A DNA stretch of 63,774 bases from contig MU621171.1 of NCBI GenBank assembly GCA_025399215.1, forward strand, positions 1 to 63,774, written 5' to 3'. The position numbers were made by a program, and so were the translations under genes. Position 1 is the stretch's first letter; every line of letters begins with the position of its first letter. The notes beneath the pieces were generated by a model. That model saw only the letters and a list, made by a program, of their open reading frames with translations. It had not been told where the DNA came from and did not search any database. Source of the DNA: Globomyces pollinis-pini (lineage: Eukaryota > Chytridiomycota > Chytridiomycetes > Rhizophydiales > Globomycetaceae). This document shows positions 43,567 through 54,669 of the stretch, one piece after another.

Positions 43567-43919
43567 TAATCAATTGTTTTTTTAAAAGCTTAATTCTCTA
43601 CCCACATTCTTTCTTGTTATACACACTTTGTTTTATTAGAGAGTATTTGTAATTCTAATGTCGTTAATAGTTTTTCATCTAAACTTAAGACTGCCAAACT
43701 ATATGTGGACTATGTCAATGTTGCTAAACATTTTCAAAGCTAATTAGAACGTTCAGCAGTTAATAAAAATTGTGTTGGATTAGATAGCTCAAGACCCTCC
43801 ATAATCAACCTATGTGCGGTGAGCGGTCAAATAGGAGGACGGTGTAACAACAACGAGTACAAAACATGGCTATAAAACACAAAAGAAAGCATTTTAATAA
43901 TTTTATCAAATCAATTGAA
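43567..43919. other. Intergenic, nothing recognised
   Basis: AT-rich spacer between the F-box gene and a secreted-protein gene. Confidence 0.4.
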
Positions 43920-44549
43920 ATGTTACAGTTTATTGTTTTCCTGGTCAGTCTTGTGCACGCTTTTTCCTTTGATAATTCTCCTTCGGTAGCAACCGCTCGA
44001 TTCCATCAAATCAACGAAATCAAAACTAATAATCCATTCAAAATATCGTTTGATTTACGATTTCCATTCATTGCTAAGCAAACTAAAATCCATTGGCTTT
44101 CCATCAACACTCCAGGACCTAGACCTGATTCCTTTGACTATGAACTTTTTCTGGCTGATACAAAGGGGAACACTATTCGCCAACTTGAATACACTAGGGT
44201 TCCAGCTGTAGATGGGCCAAATAATTGGAAACATCGCTTTTATCTACCTTCGTATGTCATTCCTAAAGGAAAAACGTCAGCCGAATTTACCTTCAAGGTT
44301 GAATTCGTAAACGTTGATAGTCTGATGGCATGGATGTTTAAACAAAAACCAACTTCTTTATCACAACCTTTTACAATTAGTAAAGGAACTGCTACCAATA
44401 TTACGGATGCGATGTTTTTGAACCATGGTGATCAAAAGGGTGGTTTGACGGTTTCTTTGACTGAAGGTGTACGCGATAGTGGAGAAGTGTATTTGACAGA
44501 AACCCAATTTCAAGATGGAAGTATCTCTCGTAGTATTTACACACCATAA
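43920..44549 (+). CDS. Secreted protein, function unknown
   Basis: 209 aa from the ATG at 43920. An earlier in-frame ATG at 43866 would prefix a charged stretch before the signal peptide and is less likely. The signal peptide is MLQFIVFLVSLVHAFS. The mature part has alternating hydrophobic and polar residues (KISFDLRFPF, ELFLADTKGNTIRQLEY, EFTFKVEFVNV), suggesting a beta-sandwich. Few Cys, no membrane helix, no catalytic motif. I do not recognise the family. Confidence 0.7.
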   Translation: MLQFIVFLVSLVHAFSFDNSPSVATARFHQINEIKTNNPFKISFDLRFPFIAKQTKIHWLSINTPGPRPDSFDYELFLADTKGNTIRQLEYTRVPAVDGPNNWKHRFYLPSYVIPKGKTSAEFTFKVEFVNVDSLMAWMFKQKPTSLSQPFTISKGTATNITDAMFLNHGDQKGGLTVSLTEGVRDSGEVYLTETQFQDGSISRSIYTP

Positions 44550-46249
44550 ACCATAAAATTTTATGATTCCATATAAATGTTTTATTAATTAAAGTGAGGT
44601 TGGAAATTTCGAAATTTCTAAGAGCTTAAAAACTAAACGAGATTATAACAATTTCAGTTATGGAATCCAATTTTCGTTACGACCCACATAATTGACTGAA
44701 GTTGACAATCAATTGTGCGAAATTTGATGTGCCGCTGCTAAACGAGAATGAAGTGGAACATGTCAGGATCATCTGAATTAAAATATGACTCTGACCCTAA
44801 AATTAAAGAGATAATACTTGAAATATAGCTCGGTAAATCTTCATATGAAGTTATCTTGAGTTAGTAATGGGTATGAGAATCAGCAGTGATTTTTTGTTTG
44901 GGCTAAGAGGCAAGGTAAACACACTTTAGTTGTAGATGTTGAATTTCCAATCGAATGAATTTTTGGTTTTCATTTCATGAAATTAAAGAAACTAAAATTT
45001 CAAAACAGGCTATAAAATAGGAAAGAGAATGAGTATCCCAGATAAATTCCAGATAATATGGACTGTTTTTAAATTTTTGTTTTTAATAATTAGATGAAAT
45101 GAAAGTATAAATGAATTGGATTTGGCTATTCGACATCTACGGCTGAATGTAATGCCGCTTCTCTAAACTGTGGGTCGTTTTCTAAATGGAAATCATAGTA
45201 AAGGAGCAAAGGTTTTTGATTAAAAAAAAAGTTGGTGAACGGCTATTTGATTGCCTTTTCATCGATGTAATCATTGACAAAGAAATTGATGGAAATGCAA
45301 TGATTTCAATGTGATTCTCTCAATGTCTTAGTTTGTAACCTAACCCTAACCCATATTTCTTGTTTCTGTTTCTATAAACGAATTACGACTCACTTAGAGA
45401 TGATGTATTGAGCAGGGAACATTTTGAGTACTCTATTGGCATCGAATCAAACTCTACCCAAGCAATATCTAACTCTTTAGGTGGGGTTATCCTTTTCTTC
45501 GCGTTGCCCATTTTATACATCCACTTTAGAAGTTAAACTTGTATCTGATGATGGTGACCCGATCAAAATTCAAATTTCCAGAATCGACTCTCATCAATTT
45601 CAGGGACCACCCTCAATAACATATTTTTGATTTTTTAGATGATATTTCAACTTTGAACAGCACTGCTTGATAGACTGTACAATTTACTTTTGTTTATAGT
45701 GATTATAGAATAGATTTCAGGAAGATTTGGACACTTTCAACGAACTCCACTCGATGCATGCTAACGCAATGGACCTTTTGCGGCAGGGCAGATAAATATT
45801 AGCAATAGTATCCCCGATAGAAACCAAAGAACGCGATTACGTTCCAGTCACATTCAGAAATAATCAAAATCTGAGCAAGATTCGAATTTAGACTGCTCAA
45901 ATATTTTAACCTTCAGAAATCCAAAGTTAATTCTTTGAAGTTAATGAATGTGAAACTCTGGATGTGTTTACCGCAAGTTTCACATGCAAGTCCCACACAT
46001 CATTATCCAATAAAGCTTAAAACAGAACAAGTTGGACCGAACGATAACTATATTGGATACCTAAAATTTAAATTCAAAGTAAAACAAAAAAAGAATTAAA
46101 ATCTTGCAAGGATTAATCAGAACAAGTACCAAAGAATGATAAAAAAGAAGACCCATCAATCTTTGGATCGGGTTTGAGGTTCCGGACCAATGAAGAAACA
46201 TTTTCACCGCCTTAGTATAAATAGGAGCACGGGTATTTCAATCACTCAA
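44550..46249. other. 1.7-kb intergenic region with a short telomeric tract
   Basis: Non-coding. A telomeric phrase (AACCTAACCCTAACCC) lies at 45337-45352. No gene is recognised on either strand. This is the largest gene-free interval in the middle of the window and may hold decayed sequence. Confidence 0.5.
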
Positions 46250-47365
46250 ATGCTATCAACTGCCATCTTAGGGTTATTCGCGACTTTTGTTGCATCAACA
46301 CCAGTTACATCTCCAGTCAATGCTGTAACTACAACACCTCAATTTTCACAATTCCCGTGGGAACTTGTCCAAGCTGCTAACCAAAGTGCCAACAGCATAA
46401 CCAGCAAACCTGCTTTAATTGGTCCAAACTCTGATATCATTGCATTCCCATTAGGATACTCTATCATGCACTACAACATCACGTCCAAGAAATCCATCAC
46501 TTATGAAGGGTTTGATACTGTTGTAACTATTTTTGCCGTTCCTGGATCTAATATTGCTTGGGCTGGCGGTTCTCCAACTGATCAGTTTGAAAACAACATT
46601 GGTCGACTATGGCAATTTGACTTCTCTGCTGCTACTCCAAAATGGAATGTAGTATTGTTGCCATTTCCTTTAAGATATGTCATTCGTGATTTCCATGGTA
46701 CCGACGACAACAATATTTGGGCAACATCCGGAGCAGGTGGAGTTGAACCAAGAACAGGATCACTTATTCAGTTTAATGGAAAGAAATGGATTAAACATCT
46801 TGATGGTGTTGACACTGTTATTGCTGTTTTTACTCGAGGTTCGCATGTTTGGGCATCTCTTGGTGATGGATCTTTGTTTCACACCACCACTGGATTTGGA
46901 AATGCAAATCAATTAGAAGTTGTACTTCCAAAAAGACGTAATTTCGGAGTTGGACCATTTTGGGGTAATCAAAAGCCTGGTGCTCCACTCTATTTCCTGT
47001 CCACTGATGGGCTTCATAGAATAACTAATCCTGATTGTACACCAACCAAGAAACCATTCTGTTTCTTTGGAAACTGTGTAAAGCCATGTCAAATTGTACA
47101 AAATCTGTACCAATTGCCTAATGCTGATACATTGGATAGTATGATTGCCCTCACTGGTGATTTACCTGGGACTACTTCTGATATGGTTTATGTCGTTGGT
47201 GGTGGTGCTTGGGGTGGGTTATGGAATGGCCAGAAACTGATTCAAGATAAATCAATGATCTACACTAATGAATCCCAATCGACGTATCTGTCGGTTTTTG
47301 CTAAAGATAATTATCTCTATGGAGTTTCTACTGCTACTTTTATTGCCAAGAAACGTCTTTTTTAA
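46250..47365 (+). CDS. Secreted beta-propeller-like protein
   Basis: 371 aa from the ATG at 46250, which begins a good signal peptide (MLSTAILGLFATFVAS). The open frame starts at 46190 but adds only a charged leader. The mature protein has repeated units with Trp near strand ends (AWAGGSP, LWQFDF, IWATSGAGG, VWASLGDGSLF, GAWGGLWNG), a spacing typical of beta-propellers. Four Cys lie within residues ~275-300. No enzyme motif is recognised. Extracellular binding is plausible but unproven. Confidence 0.65.
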   Translation: MLSTAILGLFATFVASTPVTSPVNAVTTTPQFSQFPWELVQAANQSANSITSKPALIGPNSDIIAFPLGYSIMHYNITSKKSITYEGFDTVVTIFAVPGSNIAWAGGSPTDQFENNIGRLWQFDFSAATPKWNVVLLPFPLRYVIRDFHGTDDNNIWATSGAGGVEPRTGSLIQFNGKKWIKHLDGVDTVIAVFTRGSHVWASLGDGSLFHTTTGFGNANQLEVVLPKRRNFGVGPFWGNQKPGAPLYFLSTDGLHRITNPDCTPTKKPFCFFGNCVKPCQIVQNLYQLPNADTLDSMIALTGDLPGTTSDMVYVVGGGAWGGLWNGQKLIQDKSMIYTNESQSTYLSVFAKDNYLYGVSTATFIAKKRLF

Positions 47366-47780
47366 ACAATAAACTGACTACATCTATATTAAAAGAACAA
47401 TTCTTTATATAATTTCTAAATCCCATACTAATAATCAAACCTTGCATTAAAATGACACTAATAATTTAAGTTAATCGTTATTTAAGCGTGGTGGCAGAAA
47501 ACAACATACTGACGAAGATATACTTAAGTGAGCATTTAATAGTAACAACTAGGATTTAAAGTACATACATTTAGTTTCAACATTCAGGAATTGATTAGAT
47601 TCTGATAACTATTAAGTGATCAATCCATTCTGATATAAGATCAACTTTCATAGGCAGTATTTAGGGACATCTCGCACTATGTGCATGAATTCAAGCAGTT
47701 TTTATGATTGACTTGTGCTAAATTTACTGTTTTCATTTTCCAAATTGAATTGAAACAAACTTCAATACTATATAACTAAA
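47366..47780. other. Intergenic, nothing recognised
   Basis: AT-rich spacer with no supported feature. Confidence 0.4.
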
Positions 47781-49236
47781 ATGGAGATGCGCGGATATTC
47801 AAACAATGACTGGAACAAACATGATCATTTGAAGAAACAACTGGCTGCTTTGGAATCAAGCCAGGAAGCGAATTCATTGGCTTCAAGACAGCTGATGAAC
47901 AAAATTGAACAGAAACTAGATTCTCTATGCAAGGTTCCTTGTAAAGACCCAAGAAACGCTCAATCGCTTATCATTCATACAGACTACAAACAAAAATATG
48001 AGAAGAGATTGAACCTTTTGAAGCAAAGCATACGGTTGAGTAATGTAATGATTTGCCCAACTGTTCATAAAATCATTCCCTACCTAGAGTTATTAGAATC
48101 ATTGCCTAAATTAACAACGATATGTGTGTTTGGATGTCACTTGAATGATTTAATCAACTACTATAGCAATGGAGTTGGCCTTCCAATTTTTTCAAATATT
48201 CCCAGCTTAGAGGTTTTCGTACTTCTTGAACCAGAAATATTCAGTTCCCTTAGTCTGTCAAGCAATTTAACAGGTTTACACTTTAGCGGGTCATTGGCTG
48301 GATCAGAAGAATCAATTGCTCACTCAATATCAAACTGCAAAACGCTGCAAACTTTCTATTATGATACTTTGTACTGAATTCTATTTCTCATACTTAGAAG
48401 AGATGATGATGATGATGATGTTGCTGTTCTTGAAGGGGATACAAGGTAAAAAAACCTTAAATTATTTATTCAATAGTGTTTGGATACCTGAATTAGCAAA
48501 GAAAACCGATTTAATCAAGTGCACTACTTTCATTGGTGAAAATTATGCGAGTGATGTGGTTATGCTAATTGAAAATAATCAAGGGTTGAAGAAACTCTCA
48601 TTACTATCTGCCACGGCCGAGTCTCTAGAAATAATTTGTTCTTCATTGGAGAATAGCAATTCCATAGAACGATTAGAAATAACATTCAAAGAAAGCCAAA
48701 TGATAGAAGATAGTTTCGATAGCCTTAAATCAATTTTAACCACCAATAAGTGTTTGGAACATTTGCAAATCACCTTTTTTGAATCGCAAGATTTGGAAGA
48801 TATATGGAATAAGATAGTATCTTTGACAGATTTGAATACCACATTATGTCATTTTAAACTGATTGCTCCTTTGTTTGATAATCCAACTATTGGTACAACT
48901 GTCAACCCCTTATTGATTGTAAACTCCCCTTTGCAAAACAGTCCAAATTGTAGGATTCCTGCAAATATCAGCCAGATGAAAGAATTTCATGAGTCAGCCC
49001 AACAATTATTGATTCAAAGTCGAAAAATACTATTACTTTTACAGATTATTCCATCATTTTACATTTATGGAATGATTGATTGTTATTTATCAAACTTTTC
49101 AATTGATGTTAGATTATTACGTTCAGTATTGTTGAATCGTAATTCAATTGGATTCATGACCAAGTACAGCACTGGATTCAATTACCAAGAACTCATTCGC
49201 AACTGTTCCAAGTATCAAAAGCTAGAAAATCATTGA
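47781..49236 (+). CDS. LRR-like family protein, copy 2
   Basis: Exons 47781-48370, 48398-48445 and 48477-49236 (introns of 27 and 31 nt), giving 465 aa. It is a clear paralogue of the minus-strand gene at 15692-17101: the same opening (GYSNNDWNKHD), same NGVGLPIFSNIPSL block, same VW-PELAKKTD junction and same C-terminal FYIYGMID, LLRSVLLNRNSIGFM and YQELIRNCSKYQK. The short middle exon codes an Asp run here and an acidic peptide in copy 1. Degenerate LRRs fill the centre. Function unknown. Confidence 0.75.
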
Positions 49237-49372
49237 TTGACCTTTCGTTCAATATAGTTGTTTAGACATTTTTGATCAAGTTGCACAATTCATATAAAAT
49301 TAATCAATGGCTAATAAATTTTTAAAACACTCGCGATTGATTGAACTGTATTAGCTAACGATAATATTGCAT

Positions 49373-52254
49373 TTATTGATAATGGAGTAATGCTTGGATA
49401 TCGACCTACAATTAAATACATTAAAATACCATTCCAAAGTAATCTAACGGATAAGTATCTATTGGAACAAATTTTGTGGGAATGAAAAACAATGGTAAAT
49501 GTACTAGACACTTTTGTATGATAAGGCTAATGTCTAAATGTTCAGGGGACAAGTATGCTATAATATCATCATCCTTAACCAGAACAACTGCTCGTCGAAC
49601 ACCAGAGAGTTTGTTCAACATATCTGCAATTTGTGTGAGGTCTATTGGAACCCCGTTAAGGATTGGCTTTGCATCCACATCTCCCATTAGTAGCAATTCT
49701 CCTTGATGACTCCATCGACAGATCATTCCAGTATTGTACAATTGTGTTCCATCAGCTTCAAAATGATTTGGTATACTGGAGATTTTGGAGTCGTTGATGA
49801 CTGAAAAGTGACTACCTCCTACATATAATTCACCGATTCCTCCGAATGGTACTAATGACATTTGATGGTCCAAAATATAATTCATTGTGTTAAGCTTTGA
49901 AAAACCACAATTAAATTTAGAATTCGATCTTGAAAGAGCAGTAAATGTTGGTAATGGGAACCCATAACTTATATACAGTTTGACTTGATGTTCCCATCGT
50001 TCAAGTAAACTGTAAAATGGTAGTTCTGATACCATCACAACTGTTTTGAGATTAAGATGATCCGAAGGTATCATTAAATCCAACAATGAAGGAGTGATCA
50101 ATAGTGTATTACATGCTTTCATAGTTTCTAAATATTGATTATGTCTAGGAATTTGTAAGGAACCACCAGCCAGTAGAGTACAGAATACTTCCGTTACAAA
50201 CCGAGTGGTATTAACTGGAGCGAAATTACCCACTACAGACTCTTTACTGACCTGTAAAACATTTGGTTCAGTACAACCCATGCCAATCAGAGAACCATGG
50301 GATAAAATAATCCCTTTGGGTGGTCCAATGTCATTACTAGTGAATAGCGTATATGCTGGAGATGTTTCATCTAATATAACGGATGGAGCAGAGTCTAAGG
50401 GATGCGGTTCTAGTAAACGTAACGGTCTTCCTTTTGATTTATCGAAGAATTGATAGAATTTATCATCGATACGGTCGTGGTATAGAATTGTTGTTGTCTG
50501 ACATGTATCGATTATATATCTAAGGTCTTCATCGGACAAATTTCCAGGCAGATTAGCGTCAATGGGAACGGCCACTGCACCGCACTTTAAAACTGCAATA
50601 ATCCCAACAATAAATTCAATGGAAGAGAATGAAATAATAGGAATATAGTTTCCAGGTATGGTGCCTTCACTTATTAATTGGTTCGCGAATGCATCCGAGT
50701 ACCCATTCAATTGCTTGTAAGTGATTGAATAGTTTCCAGCAGTAATTGCAAGAGAGTTAGGATTCATAGCGGCTAGAGATTCAATTGTTTGTGCAACCGA
50801 GCTCCACGATAATACATGCTGTGGTCCGACTCCAATAGTAAGTAGTTTGGTAAGATGATGACCACTTGGCTTAATCACATCGTACAGCAATGCTTGTTTG
50901 TTGCCATTTTCTATAACCTTTGTAATGTTTGTCAATGCATAATCAAAGAAGTGCAACAATTGAGCTGCATACATTGGACTAAGAATATTAAGGTCGTAAC
51001 CTAATTTCAAATCTAAATTCCCCGCTGTTGGAAAGATGTCTAGAAGTATACCATAATCAACGTATTCTGTAATATTCTGTAATTTTGTAGCTTTCACAAA
51101 TGTCGGTAATTTAAAGTCATCACCATCCAAATCAGATTGTAAAGGAGCGCTATCTGCAATCTGAAAAGTTAACAAGGTATCAAAGAGTTTGTAATTTGCA
51201 GGTTTTCCTACCCATGCTTGGATATCAGCCAGTTTGGTCAAAGAAAAGTCGATACCGGCTTTATAAATTTCGTCAATCTGACTCAAAAGCGTAGAAATAG
51301 GAAGTGATTCAATTACTTGTACTCGGCAAGGAATTAGGTTGTTCATAAGACCCAGAATGCTAAAGAATCAGATTTAGAATGAAATAAACCTTTCTACTCC
51401 TGGTAAAGGAACATCTCTTCCGTTCACAACGTTCCCAAATAGAACATCACTCTGCATTGTAAATGTTTTGAGTGTAATAGCCCAAGCCAATTTGGTGATA
51501 CTGAGAGCTGAAGTATTCCATTTTGTTGCTAATGCATAAAGAGTTGCATAAGAGATTTGTGATGTCCTGGTTGTTTTAACTAACGGTAGCTGTGTTAAGG
51601 GAGAAAACCCAATGGAAGGTGTATGATTCAATAAATAGCTTTTCCAGTAACTCTGACAGGCTTCGGAAGCAGACACGCTATCAATAAAGTTGATAACAGT
51701 TTCAAAAGGTATAGATCCCCGTATTGGCTGATTTCTATATGCAATAAAAATCTGATCAAAAAAGATTGGAAGACTATATCCATCATAAAGCATATGATGA
51801 ATAGTAAATACCACATGAGAATAACTTAATCCATTCGTGATCAAGCAAATGCGAAACCAAACACTATCATTGAAATCGAATCCCCTTTCTCGATCAGCCA
51901 ATAAATACTCTTCTAAATTATTGGCAGTATCTACAGTGGGACTAAACTCTGAAGGTAGAACATGAAAATATCCAGCAGAAGTTGGCACAAACCTGGAGTG
52001 AATAATGATTAATGAAATTACCTAGATCGTAGTAGGTCATGTTTGAGCATCATTTCTTTCACAGCATTGTGCATTCCGACTAAGTCAATGTCATCATGAA
52101 CTTGAAATACTGCATGTATAGCGTAAGCTTTTCTCTCTGTTGAAGTAGTTTGCAAATAACTTGTTTGAAGGGTTGTAGTTGGATAGCATTTATAACTGCA
52201 AGTTGGTGAAGATTTCAACCAATTTGAGTGAATTTCTTGTTCAATATCAGACAT
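49373..52254 (-). CDS. NRPS-like condensation-adenylation didomain protein lacking a carrier domain
   Basis: Minus strand, exons 52254-52023, 51993-51390, 51359-49430 and 49405-49373 (introns of 29, 30 and 24 nt), giving 932 aa. Residues ~1-460 are a condensation domain with the catalytic IHHMLYDG (HHxxxDG) and GRDVPLPGVESILGLMNN. Residues ~500-930 are an adenylation-like domain, but its P-loop reads TSNDIGPPKG, the TGD core reads NTGMI (Asp lost) and the A10 NGKVDR core reads FGMVD (catalytic Lys lost). It ends ~10 residues later, with no thiolation domain. The condensation domain looks competent while amino-acid activation is doubtful. The start could also be an in-frame ATG up to 52341. 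Confidence 0.8.
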
Positions 52255-52729
52255 ATTTTCTATGGAATTCAGTAAGGGCATCAATTTACATTGTGGTTTT
52301 GAATGGAAAAACACAAAAACCAATTCAATCGGTGGCATCATCTTGGATACTTGAGCTGGACCTTAGTGTTCATAAAAGGAAATGTGCCCTATACTTTGCT
52401 TCAGGGTTATCCTAAGACGACAGGTCTTTTAAGAGCGTGTAGATAACAAGTCATTTCTGTTCCACGTCATAATCAATCAGTACCCCAACACTGTCAGCAC
52501 TAGTGTTGTATCTCACAAACAGATTTCCTTTGCCAATCCCTTCGGAATAATAATATTAACCCTTAATTCCAGTTGGGCACTTATGTTCCCTTCTTAAAAT
52601 TCTTTCCGTTTGTTGAAGGTTCAGTATAATAATCAGCAAAGAAATACTCTAGGATAACCTCTTGATTAATTTTTGTTCGATTTCTTTCCTCATATTTCTC
52701 TTTCCATTTTTCGGACAAGCTAAAATTCA
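52255..52729. promoter_or_regulatory. Shared divergent promoter region
   Basis: 475 bp between the divergent starts of the NRPS-like gene (-) and DCC1 (+). No specific element is recognised. Confidence 0.35.
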
Positions 52730-54159
52730 ATGCTTTCAACTGGTCAGTACAATATTCTCTTCAATGACATTCATGCCCTCCCAAGTGGAAATGAAAGCGA
52801 TTATATGATTCTGGAAGTCGAGTATATTATCAACATAGTTCATACTTAGTCCTGAAATTGTATCACTGTTAGAGTCCAATCATCCATTAATTCTTCGAGG
52901 TTCTGATACCGATGAAGCTGTTCTTTGCACTTTAGGAGAAACTTACGCTGCTCGACATGCAGAGACTTCAAATCTATTTTTATTGTTGGAACATGTTGAT
53001 CAACAAGTCTCAAAATATTCTCTATCCAATGCTTACTCTTCATCCAATAAACCACAACCGTCTCAGTCAATAGCTATTGTAAATTCCGGATCATTTTTCG
53101 TAGAAGGTAGTTATAATTACTTAATTTCAGTGACAAAGACAAGACCGAAATTCGATTCTCTCGCCAACTTATTGCCTATTTACAGAGGAAGTAGTAGCTT
53201 CAAAGTTAGCTAATAATTATATTCACTCACAGGATAGTTCTATTACTTCTCCAACTATTTGCTCAACAGAATACCTGTTGGATAATATTCAAGCTTCAAA
53301 AATTCAACTACTCGACCACTTAAATAGTATCAAAGCGTTTGAATTAAATGGTACTAAAAATATAATTCAATGTTAAGGGGAATGGAGAATCTTCAATTTG
53401 GAGTATTTGATATCGATATTGGAATTGATTTTGCTATCTGTAATGGAGCATGACATGAATTTAGCTTGTATATCTTTACGAGAAATCCAAAATTCTTTGA
53501 CCGAACATGATATACCAGAGGAAGTTATCGTAAACTGTCTTAAACTCCATTCTACATCTGTGAAACCGACAGAGAATGGCGCTAATAATGTAGTCGGTAA
53601 GAGTTTGGTTTTATTAATGTTAGATATTCAGTTCCACGTATCGGAAGATATGATTAGTCGAACTTATGGCCATACACTTCTTCAATCACTAGTATATTAA
53701 ACTAATTAATGATAGGATCGTGCTAATGAGCGTATCTCCATGAAGGAATTTTTGACTAGATGGAAAAATTATGTGCCCGATACTATATCAATAGACTTAG
53801 AACTGTTGAAGGTTTACTTAAGCTGTTTAATTTGGATTAGGTTATATTCTACCAATTGTTTACAATAATCAGGGCTACTATTTAATCGAAGAAGATATGA
53901 TAAATCCAATGATTGTGTATTTTCCGAAAGATATATTACCTTCTGATTCAAAAGAGAAATTTTCAAAGTTATTCAAGATCAAACCGAAATGGATGAAATC
54001 TGATATTCTGCCATATAGTATATGTCCAATTTCTCATCTTTAGTAAGTGATTTGGCAGATAATGCTAAAGAGTTGGACGCAATTACGCTGAAGTACAGTC
54101 GTGTCTCCACAATCAATAACAATACCTACTACACCAGTCGTCTACCACAACTATTTTAA
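52730..54159 (+). CDS. DCC1: Sister chromatid cohesion protein Dcc1
   Basis: Nine exons: 52730-52816, 52839-53106, 53131-53204, 53233-53350, 53378-53596, 53624-53691, 53716-53811, 53873-54017 and 54044-54159, giving 396 aa, close to yeast and human Dcc1. With Ctf18 and Ctf8 it forms the alternative clamp loader acting on PCNA at replication forks and in cohesion. Recognisable blocks: LILRGSDTDEAVLCT..TYAARHAETSNLFLL; ASKIQLLDHLNSIKAFELNGEWRIF; FLTRWKNYVPD; YFPKDILPSDSKEKFSKLFKIKPKW..DILPYI; and a C-terminal SRLP. The first intron is only 22 nt with a GTCGAG donor and is less certain. The seventh gap is a 61-nt twin intron. Confidence 0.88.
53812..53872 (+). other. Twin intron with zero-length exon (DCC1)
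   Basis: A 29-nt GT-AG segment (53812-53840) abuts a 32-nt GT-AG segment (53841-53872). Keeping either segment gives a stop. Removing both joins ELLK to GYYLIEEDM, the expected Dcc1 sequence. It may also splice as one 61-nt intron. Confidence 0.6.
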
Positions 54160-54486
54160 ATAAATTGTAGTATCTTATTTACCAAACTACACTGGGTACT
54201 GTAAAACGGAATATACTCAATTATACTATACTATTTTCTACATCATAGCACAAAAACACAACCAATCTAATTGCAGTATATGGATTATGTAAGTTTCATT
54301 TTAAATTCTAAAATTTTAACGCGACTTATCGATAACGTCGCAAATTTTCCACATTTTACCTATGAGAATGGCAAGTCAGTAGGAGATATGACGTGCCAAT
54401 TCTTAGAATCAAAGACGAAAAGATGTATTATAGACTATTTATTAGTCTATTTGGTACCTTAGGTAGAAAGAGGTTAAGCCTCATAT
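54160..54486. other. Spacer; small unsupported open frame
   Basis: A 60-codon frame begins with ATG at 54280 and ends at 54462. It shows no motif and no neighbouring exons, so I do not call it a gene. Confidence 0.35.
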
Positions 54487-54562
54487 AAAAGAACAATGGA
54501 CATCCATTGTTCTTTTTGATTTTGTTCTGAAAAAAATGAAGCCTCCTTTTTTGAGAGGCTTT
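54487..54562. other. Two hairpins resembling intrinsic terminators
   Basis: The first is a 13-14-bp perfect stem (AGAACAATGG/CCATTGTTCT) with a short loop and a T-run, at about 54487-54516. The second has stem AAGCCTC/GAGGCTT around a T-rich loop at about 54540-54562. Such structures are unusual for nuclear fungal DNA and may mark organellar or foreign DNA, or a foldback. Confidence 0.45.
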
Positions 54563-54584
54563 AATATAAAGTTTTGGGAATGAA

Positions 54585-54647
54585 CCCGCTATGGCCTACT
54601 TGGTAGGGCATTGCACTCCTAATGTGAGAGCGAGAGTTCAATCCGGG
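54585..54647 (+). pseudogene. tRNA-like sequence, probable tRNA-Arg(CCT) fragment or SINE head
   Basis: TGGCCTACTTGG matches the A box and GAGTTCAATCC the B box at tRNA-like spacing. A D arm and an anticodon stem with loop CTCCTAA (anticodon CCT) can be drawn. The T stem does not pair (GAGAG against CGGGG) and the 3' acceptor is missing, so this is not an intact tRNA gene. It abuts the broken 3' end of the Ty3 element. Confidence 0.4.
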
Positions 54648-54669
54648 GAAGAACAGTTTCGGTTTTTTC

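Noticed and set aside
15692..49236. Dictyostelid-like origin, suggested by the LRR-like and F-box/ankyrin proteins in an AT-rich genome
   Set aside because: Chs7, DUF2985, the LRR-TM-SH3 architecture and Crypton domains together point to a fungus.
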